Source: Streptomyces sp. Y2F8-2
GTDB lineage: Bacteria; Actinomycetota; Actinomycetes; Streptomycetales; Streptomycetaceae
DNA: 64,000 nt
Direction: 5' to 3'
Assembly: GCF_014905555.1 (NCBI RefSeq)
Contig: NZ_BNGS01000003.1
Coordinates: 434,001 to 498,000, forward strand
In this document: one piece after another, positions 34,246 through 42,287 of the stretch
Layout of the letters: the number at the start of each line of letters is the position of its first letter
How positions within the stretch are numbered: position 1 is the first letter of the stretch
Position numbers and translations under genes: made by a program
The notes under the pieces: model-generated
The model's input: the letters and a program-made list of their open reading frames with translations, nothing else
Told to the model about the DNA's origin: nothing
Database searches by the model: none

Positions 34246-35982
34246 ATGGTCAAGGAAAGACCCGGAAACAACCGGGAGAGCGGGTCCGAGGGAGCGGTTT
34301 CCGGTGGGATGAGACCCGATGGCAAGGAGACGGGGCCACACAGAAAGAGCGGCCCGTCACCGATCACGGTGCAGCCGCGCCGGGCCCGGTACATGGTGAC
34401 ACCCCTGCCGCAGAGTCTTCTCCCGCCGGGAGTCGCCGAACTCGGCATGGACGCCCTGTGCGACCGGCTGGAGCGTATGCCCGAGGTGACGGTGACCCGC
34501 AGACTCCGGTCGCCGGAGAAGCTGAAGTCGGCCGGAATGCACCCCTCATGCCCGGAGATCGCGGTCGTCGAGGCGGCCGAGGCCCAGGTGCCGGCCATGC
34601 GGTCGCTGCATGTGCACATCGAACCGGATCTGCCGCTGTCCGGAACCGGACCCGCCGCCGCGCCGACCGCGGGCGTGCTGCCGCTGCGCGATCCGGGGCT
34701 GGTGATGCCGCTGGAGGAGCCCGCGGAGATCTCGCTGCGCGTGTGCGGCCAGGAGGGCGAACCGCTGGCGGGCGCGGGGGTGTTCCTGATCGGGGCGACC
34801 TGGCCGAGCCAGGGCGTCACCGCGGCCGACGGGACGGTCACCCTCACCCTGGCGACCGAGACCGCGGAGACCGTCCAGTCCCTCTACGTCCGCCCCGCGG
34901 GCGGTTACGCCGACCGCTGGATCCACCGGCCCGACCTGTCGGCCACACAGGAGAACCTGGTCACCCTCACCCCGCTGGCCCAGGTCTACCCGGAGCTGGA
35001 GCAGCGGCAGCAGTACGGCTGGGGCCAGCAGGCCATGCGCCTGGACCGGCTGCCGCCCACGTTCCGCGCCTTCGGCATCCGGGTCGCGGTCATCGGTTCG
35101 GGCGTCAGCACCGAGCACCCCGATTTGCGGCAACGCGTGCGCTCCGGTGTCGATCTCGTCCGCGGCACCGACGACGGCTGGGCCCACGACACCCTGGGCA
35201 CCGGCACCCATGCGGCGGGCATCATCGCCGGCGCGGACACCGGCAAGGGGATCATCGGCATCGCCGTCGACGCCGAGATCGAGGTCTGCCAGGTGCTGCC
35301 GGGCGGGCACTTCAGCGACCTGATCGCCGCTCTGGACCACTGCATCGAGCGCGAGGTCGACGTCGCCCATATCGCGGTGGCCGCGCCGTACCCTTCGGCG
35401 CTGGTCTCCCGCAAACTCGCCGACGCCTACGCGGCGGGCATCGCCTGCGTCGCACCCGCGGGCGACACCGGCGGCCCGGTCGGCTTCCCGGGCTCGCTGC
35501 CCACCGTGTTCACCGTCGGCGCGCTGGGGGTCTTCGGCTCGTACCCGCAGGACACCTCTCAAGCGACGCACGTCGGGCCGCAGTTGACCCCCGAAGGGCT
35601 GTTCGCCGCGCCGTTCAGCTGCTACGGCCCCGGGGTGGACGCGGCCGCCCCCGGAGTGGCGGTCCTGTCGTGCGCCCCGCGCGGCGGCTACACGGCCCTG
35701 GACGGTACCGGCACCGCCTCGGCCCATGTCGCCGGCCTCGCCGCCCTCGTTCTCGCCCATCACGAGGACTTCCACGGCCAGTTGCTGCCGCGTGGCCCCG
35801 GCCGGGTGCAGCACCTGTTCGAGATCATCGCCGGGAGCTGCCGCCAACTGGCCGCCCCGGGAACGCTGGAGGCCACTCGCGTCGGACGCGGCCTGCCCGA
35901 CGCCCTGGTGGCCCTCGGCCTGGCCCCCGGAGTGCAGCTCGCTCCGGCCCTGTCGCCGTACGCCCCGTCCATGGCGGGATGA
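34246..35982 (+). CDS. Catalytically dead subtilase-fold protein (pseudo-protease)
   Basis: 578 residues, no signal peptide, hence cytoplasmic. A basic disordered leader (1-50) is followed by a prodomain-like region (about 50-130). Next come a transthyretin/carboxypeptidase-regulatory-like beta-sandwich (about 160-240) and an S8 subtilase fold (about 275-550). All catalytic positions are changed. Asp becomes Gly284 (VAVIGSGVSTEHPDL), His becomes Thr319 (LGTGTHAAG), Ser becomes Gly489 (DGTGTASAHVAG), and the oxyanion Asn becomes Asp407 (APAGDTGG). The surrounding scaffold is well kept, so this is a maintained non-enzymatic protein rather than a decaying gene. Start chosen at the ATG after AAGGTGGA; downstream ATGs are possible. 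A binding or scaffolding role is inferred. Confidence 0.88.
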   Translation: MVKERPGNNRESGSEGAVSGGMRPDGKETGPHRKSGPSPITVQPRRARYMVTPLPQSLLPPGVAELGMDALCDRLERMPEVTVTRRLRSPEKLKSAGMHPSCPEIAVVEAAEAQVPAMRSLHVHIEPDLPLSGTGPAAAPTAGVLPLRDPGLVMPLEEPAEISLRVCGQEGEPLAGAGVFLIGATWPSQGVTAADGTVTLTLATETAETVQSLYVRPAGGYADRWIHRPDLSATQENLVTLTPLAQVYPELEQRQQYGWGQQAMRLDRLPPTFRAFGIRVAVIGSGVSTEHPDLRQRVRSGVDLVRGTDDGWAHDTLGTGTHAAGIIAGADTGKGIIGIAVDAEIEVCQVLPGGHFSDLIAALDHCIEREVDVAHIAVAAPYPSALVSRKLADAYAAGIACVAPAGDTGGPVGFPGSLPTVFTVGALGVFGSYPQDTSQATHVGPQLTPEGLFAAPFSCYGPGVDAAAPGVAVLSCAPRGGYTALDGTGTASAHVAGLAALVLAHHEDFHGQLLPRGPGRVQHLFEIIAGSCRQLAAPGTLEATRVGRGLPDALVALGLAPGVQLAPALSPYAPSMAG

Positions 35983-35990
35983 CAACGCAC

Positions 35991-36037
35991 CACACGGATC
36001 GGCACCCGCTCGCTCGGGGCGGGTGCCGATCCGTGTG
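35991..36037. terminator. 19-bp-stem bidirectional terminator
   Basis: The 19 bases at 35991-36009 (CACACGGATCGGCACCCGC) pair perfectly with 36019-36037. It lies between the convergent pseudo-subtilase and DUF2637-like genes and is the strongest hairpin of the window. Confidence 0.92.
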
Positions 36038-36060
36038 TGTCGTTCGCGCGGAGTCCTGGA

Positions 36061-36783
36061 TCAGCCGCCGCCGGTCGGCTCCTTGCCGGGGGCGGCGTGC
36101 CGGGGGCGGTACTTGCACGACACCTGGCCGACGAGCTCCCGGAAGCACACCAGGGCGGTGATCGGCGGAATCCCGACGATCACCATCGAGAGCACGGAGT
36201 ACGAGGAGTGGCTGATGCACAGGGCCACTGCCGTCGCGGAGGCGATCAGGATGACGCACCAGGACCGCCGGGCGGTGCGGTGCTGGAAGGCCGCCCGAAG
36301 GATGGACAGCGCGGCCACGAACCACGGTCCGTACACCGTCAGCGGCCACCACTGGGCGAGCGGCGCCGGCAGGACCGTGGCGGCGATCTCGCGCAGCTGG
36401 TTGTAGGAGTAGGCGGTGGACCAGCCCAGCATCGCCACCGCGCACGCGGCGATCGTGGCGACCAGGAGCGTGACGGGGCTGAGCCGCTGACCGCCGTCAA
36501 GCATGTGGTGGGCCGGCCGGGGGCGCCGCCGGTCGATCCGGTGGCGGTGCTGGCCGTCCAGCGAGGGCGGAGCGGGGTCCACGGCCGACACGGTGGAGAG
36601 CATCTGGGCCAGCTCTTCGTCGGGGTCCCAGCCGTTCGGCGCGATGTCCGGGCCGGGGGCGCTCCACACGGGATGCGTCTCAAGGGGATCGACATGATAA
36701 GAGTGCTGGCCGAGCACATCATGATCGGATCTCAGGGCGAACTGAATGTCGTAGAGGCTTGGCTCGCCTTGAAGCCTGTCCAT
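36061..36783 (-). CDS. DUF2637-like membrane protein
   Basis: 240 residues. A cytoplasmic N-terminal part of about 105 residues (MDRLQGEPSLYDIQFALRSD...) is followed by four predicted helices at about 108-126, 145-165, 178-196 and 200-222. The run AMLGWSTAYSYNQLREIA recalls the DUF2637 membrane proteins that are frequent in Streptomyces, including on plasmid-derived transfer (Spd-like) regions. The ATG has GGAGGAA upstream. It lies 25 bp after a 57-codon gene on the same strand, so the two form an operon. Function unknown; the family name is my recollection. Confidence 0.7.
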   Translation of the reverse strand: MDRLQGEPSLYDIQFALRSDHDVLGQHSYHVDPLETHPVWSAPGPDIAPNGWDPDEELAQMLSTVSAVDPAPPSLDGQHRHRIDRRRPRPAHHMLDGGQRLSPVTLLVATIAACAVAMLGWSTAYSYNQLREIAATVLPAPLAQWWPLTVYGPWFVAALSILRAAFQHRTARRSWCVILIASATAVALCISHSSYSVLSMVIVGIPPITALVCFRELVGQVSCKYRPRHAAPGKEPTGGG

Positions 36784-36808
36784 TCTCGAAGTTCCTCCGA
36801 GCTCTGTA

Positions 36809-36982
36809 TCAGGATGCTCCGTCCAGAGCGCGCAGGTATTCGCTCTCCATGTCGCTGATCTTCTTGAGGAAGTCTTCAAGAAGGTCGGAACAGCCCTTGA
36901 GGCGCACGTCACCGCCGGCCGACTCGTGCCAGCCGGCGCCACTTCCGACGGGGATCTGATCTTCCGGTTCGTTCCAAGTCAC
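36809..36982 (-). CDS. Small acidic protein, unknown (57 codons)
   Basis: A reading frame with clear coding character. It starts MTWNEPEDQIPVGSGAGWHE, continues with VRLKGCSDLLEDFLKKISDM and ends YLRALDGAS. The C-terminal half is predicted helical. The GTG at 36982 has AGGTGA just upstream; a GTG two codons earlier is the alternative. It precedes the DUF2637-like gene by 25 bp on the same strand and probably encodes its partner. No family recognised. The 220 bp upstream are relatively AT-rich and hold the likely promoter. Confidence 0.6.
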   Translation of the reverse strand: MTWNEPEDQIPVGSGAGWHESAGGDVRLKGCSDLLEDFLKKISDMESEYLRALDGAS

Positions 36983-37203
36983 GATCACCTAACGAGCGCC
37001 ACCGGGCGCCCAGGTATCCGGCATTTGGGGGAATGAATCGACGGAGAATCGTTTCGCCAGTCAGATGACAGTACCCGGCCCCTGTATTTCTCACTATCCG
37101 TGCAGCGGTATTTCATTGAATATGATTTCACGGTGCGTGAGGCGTCGGGGTGAGCCGTCCCGGGAAACGCCCCCCTGCCGTGTGATGGTCGCGGCCCCCT
37201 GTG

Positions 37204-37593
37204 TCAGGGCGCCGGTTCGGTGACGATGGCGTCCCGGAGGCTCTCGACGATGGCGAGCAACTCCGACCGTTCCTGCTGCGGTACCTCGAACTTGTCGAGT
37301 GTCCGGTTGAGGTCGTCCATGAAGGCCACCCACTCGGCCCCGGTGATCAACATGTCGCGATGGGAGTCCTCCATCGCGCGCCCCGTGTACCGCTGCGGCC
37401 CCCCGGTCGCTTCGCCGACCATTTCCGTCACCAGGTACTTGAACCCTGGAGGCAGTACGCGGTGGTGCGCCTCGTCGACGCGAGGATTCGCGTTCAGGCG
37501 GTCGTCGACCATGATCCGATCGATGAAATCGTCGACGACGGTGGCAATGCTGTATATCCCGCCGAGGCGCTCGTAGAGCGAGGTTGGCTGCAT
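37204..37593 (-). CDS. Group 1-type truncated haemoglobin
   Basis: 129 residues. The 2-on-2 globin signature is visible: SLYERLGGIYSIATVVDDF at helix A/B, GGPQRYTGRAMEDSHRD around the F helix with proximal haem ligand His78, and ITGAEWVAFMDDL after it. The mid-region (AHHRVLPPGFKYLVTEM) is less typical. Such globins bind oxygen or NO and often act in NO detoxification or redox sensing. It begins 43 bp after the MOSC gene on the same strand, suggesting an operon. The ATG encoding MQPTSLYER is preceded by AGGGG. Confidence 0.88.
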   Translation of the reverse strand: MQPTSLYERLGGIYSIATVVDDFIDRIMVDDRLNANPRVDEAHHRVLPPGFKYLVTEMVGEATGGPQRYTGRAMEDSHRDMLITGAEWVAFMDDLNRTLDKFEVPQQERSELLAIVESLRDAIVTEPAP

Positions 37594-37636
37594 TTCCCCT
37601 TCCGCCTCCTCCGTATGCGCGGTGCCTCGCGTCCGA

Positions 37637-38500
37637 TCACGCCAGCGTGACGGCATCGCCGCGCCGGATCGTGCCGCCCGCGATCACATCGGCGTAGACC
37701 CCCACATTCACCTGGTTGTGCTGCGCTGCCGTGCGCAGGATGCCGGCGTCCTGCGGCAGGTCCCCCTGCGGCAGCGTGATCATGACGCAGCGGGAGCAGG
37801 GGCCGGTGACCTGCAAGCGGACCTCGTCGCCGATCGCCAGCGCATGACCGACCCAGTCGTTCTCCACGAAGCCCTGCTCGTCCGGGCCGGTTGCCACGAC
37901 GATGTTCGGCCGGAACCGCCGAACCTCGAAGCGTCCGTCGGGATACAGCGCGCGCAGCCGATCGATCGTCGCCGTCGTCACCAGGTGGACGACCGCGATG
38001 TCGAAAAAGGTCCCCGCCGGCATTTCCCACTCGGTCACGGTGTCCCGGTGATCGAGACCCGCCATATCGGGCCAGTACTCCTCGGCCGTCGCGCCCGGAA
38101 ACCCGTCTTCGCCTCGCGTCTGCGCAAGCACGACCTCCCGGCCGAGCGCTTCGGAGAGGATCTGCGTCAGGAGGGGATGATCGCTCGTCACGGCCGTTCC
38201 ATCGGGCAGGGTCAGACGGACGGCAGGGAGCGTCGATTCCACCTGCGGAGGCTCGACATAGGCAGCGCGAAAATCGAAGAAGTTACCCCACTTGCGTGGG
38301 TTCTTGGCGCCCGCGACCTTTCCCGTCGCTTTGTCGACGACGGCGAATCGCCGATCCCCGACGAGCCCGTGCTCCGTGACGCCGGAGGCGTTCAGCTCCT
38401 CTCCCAGCATCGACTTCACCGGGTAGCGCCACAGTCCGACAACCGAGGCACCCCCCGCATGCGCCGAACGCGAGAGCGAGTGCGACGGGTCCGTCTGCAT
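37637..38500 (-). CDS. MOSC-domain molybdenum-cofactor protein (mARC/YcbX-like, no ferredoxin domain)
   Basis: 287 residues. An N-terminal MOSC_N beta-barrel (VVGLWRYPVKSMLGEEL, about 20-140) is followed by the MOSC domain. The conserved Mo-coordinating cysteine sits in GPCSRCVMITLPQGD. Relatives (mARC, YcbX, YiiM) hold the molybdenum cofactor and reduce N-hydroxylated compounds or nitrite. YcbX's C-terminal 2Fe-2S domain is missing here, so an external electron donor is expected. ATG with GGGAGG six bases upstream. First gene of a probable pair with the truncated haemoglobin. The 248 bp upstream show no gene. Confidence 0.9.
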   Translation of the reverse strand: MQTDPSHSLSRSAHAGGASVVGLWRYPVKSMLGEELNASGVTEHGLVGDRRFAVVDKATGKVAGAKNPRKWGNFFDFRAAYVEPPQVESTLPAVRLTLPDGTAVTSDHPLLTQILSEALGREVVLAQTRGEDGFPGATAEEYWPDMAGLDHRDTVTEWEMPAGTFFDIAVVHLVTTATIDRLRALYPDGRFEVRRFRPNIVVATGPDEQGFVENDWVGHALAIGDEVRLQVTGPCSRCVMITLPQGDLPQDAGILRTAAQHNQVNVGVYADVIAGGTIRRGDAVTLA

Positions 38501-38748
38501 GACGGCCTCCCTCGGGTGAGTGCACGAGCCAGGCACGTCGGATCAGCCCCCCTTCCAGCGGAAAACCTCGCCGTCCTCCTGTCAAACGGACTGCGGAACA
38601 CGGCAGTGGGCTGTGCCGGTGATGATCGGGGCCGGCTTCCGGCGCCGCAGACGCCCGTCGGTCACGACGCCCCCTGGGACGGCCACAGGCATGGTGGCCC
38701 GCTGTGGCGCTGCCGGCGGGCAGGAACTGCCGTCCGATCGTCATCGCG

Positions 38749-39867
38749 TCAGTGCGGCAGCGTCGCCGGGCTCCCCCCGTTCGCCTCGTACCCGGCCACC
38801 GCCAGCGCCCGGTACACCGCGTAGTCCGCCGCCGGATCGGCGGTCAGGGTCCAGGGCAGCGCGCCCACGTGGCCGTCGATGTGGACGAGCTGGGCCATCG
38901 CCTCCGCCCAGCGCTCGCTGCGGACCAGGAAGAACACCAGCAGATGGCGGACGTGCGCCAGCATCGGGTCGTCGGGGCGGGCCGAGTGCACCGCGTGCAG
39001 CGCGCCGTGGACGGCCTTCGTCACGACCTCGCTCCGGTAGAAGCTGCTGACCAGGTTCACCTCGGGAAGGTGCTCGAAGACCGCGAACAGGGGCATGGCC
39101 GCGAGAAGCGAACCCTGCGGGGCGCGGGCCGCGGCCGCCTCCGCGAAGGAGTACGCCAGCTCCCGCGAGCCGTGCCACTTCTCGCACCAGTAGTGCAGCG
39201 CCGCCAGGTGCGCCCCCATGTGGGTGGGCGCCCGGTCGAGGATCTTCAGCCACAGCTGTTCGAACTCGGGCTGCGGGTAGGCAAGGCCGCGGGCCACGGA
39301 CAGCTCGACGATGTAGGGGACCGGGTCGCCGGGGGCCAGCAGCGCCGCCTCCCCGCACGCCGACCTGGCCTCCTCCATGATGATGCGGAACTCCTCCGTC
39401 CCCGGCGTCGACGTGCGCCACGCCTGCTGCACCAGGAACTCCGCGTGCACCGCCGCGCCCCCCGCGTCCTTGGGCGCCTCGGCCCGCCACACCCGCAGCC
39501 ACTGTCCGCCCGGCGTCTCGCTCACCCCGCCGGGCCGCTGCTGCAGCTCCAGGGACGCTGCCCCCGCGAAGGCCTGCACGCGCTGCCAGCGCGTCTCGCC
39601 CTCCGCCTCCGTACCGGCCAGGAGCTGGGCGGCCGCTCGGTGGTCCTGCGTGCGCTGCACCACGTCCAGGACGTCCAGCAGGTCCTCGTCGGGGCCCGGC
39701 ATGCGGACGTCCAGCTCCTCCTGGCGCACGAACCCGTAGTTCGCCGGGTCCGCGGCGTCCGGGTCGCCCGGCGAGACCTGTTGGATGCCCGCTCGCCGGC
39801 GCATGAGGACGGGGAACAGGACCACGCTGAACAGGGCCAGTGCCATCAGGACCCAAAGAATCACCAT
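38749..39867 (-). CDS. Membrane-anchored TPR-like hypothetical protein
   Basis: 372 residues. One N-terminal helix (MVILWVLMALALFSVVLFPVL, 1-21) is followed by a short linker and a long, mostly alpha-helical cytoplasmic domain with helix-pair spacing like TPR or DUF4034-type proteins (for example HMGAHLAALHYWCEKWHGSR). No catalytic motif recognised. It is divergent from metB across a 206-bp intergenic region. The ATG is chosen because the membrane helix begins there; the frame is open upstream but without hydrophobic or conserved sequence. Function unknown. Confidence 0.75.
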   Translation of the reverse strand: MVILWVLMALALFSVVLFPVLMRRRAGIQQVSPGDPDAADPANYGFVRQEELDVRMPGPDEDLLDVLDVVQRTQDHRAAAQLLAGTEAEGETRWQRVQAFAGAASLELQQRPGGVSETPGGQWLRVWRAEAPKDAGGAAVHAEFLVQQAWRTSTPGTEEFRIIMEEARSACGEAALLAPGDPVPYIVELSVARGLAYPQPEFEQLWLKILDRAPTHMGAHLAALHYWCEKWHGSRELAYSFAEAAAARAPQGSLLAAMPLFAVFEHLPEVNLVSSFYRSEVVTKAVHGALHAVHSARPDDPMLAHVRHLLVFFLVRSERWAEAMAQLVHIDGHVGALPWTLTADPAADYAVYRALAVAGYEANGGSPATLPH

Positions 39868-40073
39868 GGGCCCAAGCGAACCAGACCGGTCCGACACTTG
39901 GCCATCCTGGTCGCCACGCCTGTGGAAAACCCCGCCGCCGGGCCCGTTCCGGGTGCGGGCCGCCCCCGATCCCGGCTGCGGAGGGCACGGTTCCCAGCTG
40001 CGGCGGCCCCGTTCCGGGGCGCCCGGCCTCGCGATCCCGCGTCCGGGCCGTCGGCGCACTACCCTCGGAACCC

Positions 40074-41228
40074 ATGAGCGACAGGCACATCAGTCAGCAC
40101 TTCGAGACCCTCGCGATTCACGCGGGGAACACCGCCGACCCCCTCACGGGCGCGGTCGTCCCGCCGATCTACCAGGTCTCCACCTACAAGCAGGACGGCG
40201 TCGGCGGGCTGCGCGGCGGTTACGAGTACAGCCGCAGCGCCAACCCCACCCGCACCGCCCTGGAGGAGAACCTCGCCGCCCTGGAGGGCGGCCGGCGAGG
40301 CCTCGCGTTCGCGTCCGGACTGGCGGCCGAGGACTGCCTGCTGCGTACGCTGCTCGCCCCGGGCGACCACGTGGTGATCCCGAACGACGCCTACGGCGGT
40401 ACGTTCCGCCTGTTCGCCAAGGTCGTCTCCCGGTGGGGCGTCGAGTGGTCGGTCGCCGACACCAGCGATCCGGCCGCCGTGCGGGCCGCCCTCACCCCGA
40501 GGACGAAGGTCGTGTGGGTGGAGACCCCCTCCAACCCTCTGCTCGGCATCACCGACATCGCCGCCGTCGCTCAGATCGCCCGTGACGCGGGCGCCCGGCT
40601 CGTCGTCGACAACACGTTCGCCACCCCCTACCTCCAGCAGCCGCTCGCGCTCGGCGCGGACGTCGTCGTGCACTCCCTGACCAAGTACATGGGCGGCCAC
40701 TCCGACGTCGTCGGCGGGGCACTGATCGTGAACGACCAGGAGCTCGGCGAGCAGCTGGCGTACCACCAGAACGCGATGGGCGCGGTCGCCGGCCCGTTCG
40801 ACTCCTGGCTGGTGCTGCGCGGCACGAAGACGCTCGCGGTGCGCATGGACCGGCACAGCGAGAACGCCACCAAGGTCGCCGACATGCTCAGCGGGCACCC
40901 GCGCGTGAAGCGCGTCCTGTACCCGGGCCTGCCGGAGCACCCCGGTCACGAGGTCGCGGCGAAGCAGATGAAGGCGTTCGGCGGCATGGTGTCCTTCCGG
41001 GTGGAGGGCGGCGAGGAGGCGGCCGTCGAGGTCTGCAACCGGGCCAAGGTGTTCACCCTCGGCGAGTCGCTCGGCGGTGTGGAGTCCCTGATCGAGCACC
41101 CAGGGCGCATGACGCACGCGTCCGCGGCCGGCTCGGCCCTCGAGGTCCCCGCCGACCTGGTCCGCCTCTCCGTGGGCATCGAGAACGTCGACGACCTCCT
41201 GGAGGACCTGAAGCAGGCCCTCGGCTGA
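40074..41228 (+). CDS. metB: Cystathionine gamma-synthase
   Basis: 384-residue Cys/Met-metabolism PLP enzyme. It joins O-acyl-homoserine and cysteine to cystathionine in methionine synthesis and can also act as a lyase. Features are YSRSANPTRTALEENLAALE, the PLP lysine in VVHSLTKYMGGHSD, and ESLGGVESLIEHPGRMTHAS near the C terminus. These family members are hard to separate (gamma-synthase, gamma-lyase, O-acetylhomoserine sulfhydrylase). The synthase assignment rests on overall pattern and on gene order remembered from S. coelicolor. No SAM riboswitch was seen in the 206-bp upstream gap. Confidence 0.9.
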   Translation: MSDRHISQHFETLAIHAGNTADPLTGAVVPPIYQVSTYKQDGVGGLRGGYEYSRSANPTRTALEENLAALEGGRRGLAFASGLAAEDCLLRTLLAPGDHVVIPNDAYGGTFRLFAKVVSRWGVEWSVADTSDPAAVRAALTPRTKVVWVETPSNPLLGITDIAAVAQIARDAGARLVVDNTFATPYLQQPLALGADVVVHSLTKYMGGHSDVVGGALIVNDQELGEQLAYHQNAMGAVAGPFDSWLVLRGTKTLAVRMDRHSENATKVADMLSGHPRVKRVLYPGLPEHPGHEVAAKQMKAFGGMVSFRVEGGEEAAVEVCNRAKVFTLGESLGGVESLIEHPGRMTHASAAGSALEVPADLVRLSVGIENVDDLLEDLKQALG

Positions 41229-41249
41229 GGCACCGCCTGATCCCCGGCC

Positions 41250-41498
41250 TCACCAGTCGCTGATCGGTGGAGTCGTCGTCGACGGCGGCTCCACCCAGGG
41301 GCGGGCGACCGACGCCCATACGGTGAAGGCGAGCGCCGCGGCCACCAGGGCCAGCCAGAGCACACGGAGGGCCACCGTGCGGCGGCGCAGCAGGCGGCTG
41401 CCGCGCCGCACCACGTCCCCGTACAGGTCCGGCGGCACCGGAGGCGGTGTCCGCTCCAGCATCCGCCGCACGGTCGCCTCCCGTTCGGACACGTTCAC
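41250..41498 (-). CDS. Small single-pass membrane protein, possible partner of the sigma-like protein
   Basis: 82 residues. A cytoplasmic N-terminal half (EREATVRRMLERTPPPVPPDLYGDV) resembles the opening of short anti-sigma-like proteins. A basic stretch (RRGSRLLRRR) follows, then one membrane helix (about 44-64) and a short external tail. The GTG is chosen because AGGAGG lies six bases before it. It follows the degenerate sigma-factor gene by 88 bp in the same direction, which is why I suggest a partner role. No HxxxCxxC zinc motif is present. Confidence 0.65.
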   Translation of the reverse strand: MNVSEREATVRRMLERTPPPVPPDLYGDVVRRGSRLLRRRTVALRVLWLALVAAALAFTVWASVARPWVEPPSTTTPPISDW

Positions 41499-41586
41499 CG
41501 GGCACCTCCTCGGGCGCACGGCCCGCCAAGGGCACTTCGGCGGTGCGCGGCGGGCCGGGGGCCGCGCACGTCCGCGTACGGCACGG

Positions 41587-42090
41587 TCACGACGGCGCCA
41601 CCTCCGGTGCCGTCCTCGCCGGCGCCGTCCTGGCCGGGGGATGCAGCAGTGTCGCCATCGCCCGGGCGCAGATGGCCCGGACCCGCTCGACGGGCAGGCC
41701 GAGCAGCGCCGCCGTCTGTTCCTCGGCGACCCCCTCGTACATCCTCAGGACGAGGATCAGCCGCTCCTGCGGCGTCAGGTTCACCAGCGGGCTGCCCGGG
41801 GCCGGCCGGTGCCGGCCGATCGCCCCGTACTGGTGCCACGCCTCGCGCGCGAAGCGGGTGGCCAGGTGCTGGCGTGCCCGGGCGTAGGGGTCCTCACCAC
41901 GCAGCCGGTCCCAGGAGGCGTACGTCTGGGCGAGGGCCAGCGTCAGCAGGCGCCGTGCGCGCGGGTTGTCGTCGGGGGCCTCCGCGGTGAGCAGGGTCGC
42001 GGCGTGCAGCAGCCGCCCGGCAGCGCCCGCGACGAACGCCTGGAACTCCCGGGTCCGGCGGGCACCGTGGGACGCATGCCGTTCTCGCAC
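41587..42090 (-). CDS. Degenerate ECF-type sigma factor-like protein
   Basis: 167 residues with the layout of SigE-family ECF sigma factors. Region 4 is recognisable (LTPQERLILVLRMYEGVAEE then LLGLPVERVRAICARAMATL). Region 2 keeps the spacing and aromatic residues (FVAGAAGRLLHAATLLTA, then AQTYASWDRL). It lacks the usual acidic core-binding and -10-recognition residues found after LLTGD in true sigmas. GTG start with GGGAGG four bases upstream. It may be a regulatory protein that borrowed the sigma fold. The next gene codes a small membrane protein. Confidence 0.75.
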   Translation of the reverse strand: MRERHASHGARRTREFQAFVAGAAGRLLHAATLLTAEAPDDNPRARRLLTLALAQTYASWDRLRGEDPYARARQHLATRFAREAWHQYGAIGRHRPAPGSPLVNLTPQERLILVLRMYEGVAEEQTAALLGLPVERVRAICARAMATLLHPPARTAPARTAPEVAPS

Positions 42091-42287
42091 CGCGCCTCCC
42101 GCGTGAGGGTGACCGTGAGGGGACGGGACCCGTCGCGTACGTACGGCGTCGAGGGCGTGCGGCACACCGGACGGCGTACGGACGACAGGGACCCGCTCTC
42201 ATGGGAGACCGGCGGCGCCCCCCGGGTCAAGAGCCTTGGAGCACCCGCACGCGCGTGTGTCGGCGTCACGGCGTACGCGTGCGAGGC

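Noticed and set aside
33612..36161. 849-codon frame across the Gln-rich and pseudo-subtilase genes
   Set aside because: Ala/Gly/Arg/Pro-rich shadow frame passing through two strong hairpins.
36061..36942. Longer version of the DUF2637-like protein starting at 36942
   Set aside because: The extra residues are the shadow of the 57-codon gene in another frame, and the ATG at 36783 has a good ribosome site.
40074..41228. Possibility that metB marks a SAM-riboswitch-controlled methionine operon
   Set aside because: The 206-bp upstream gap shows no riboswitch-like stems and the gene stands alone.
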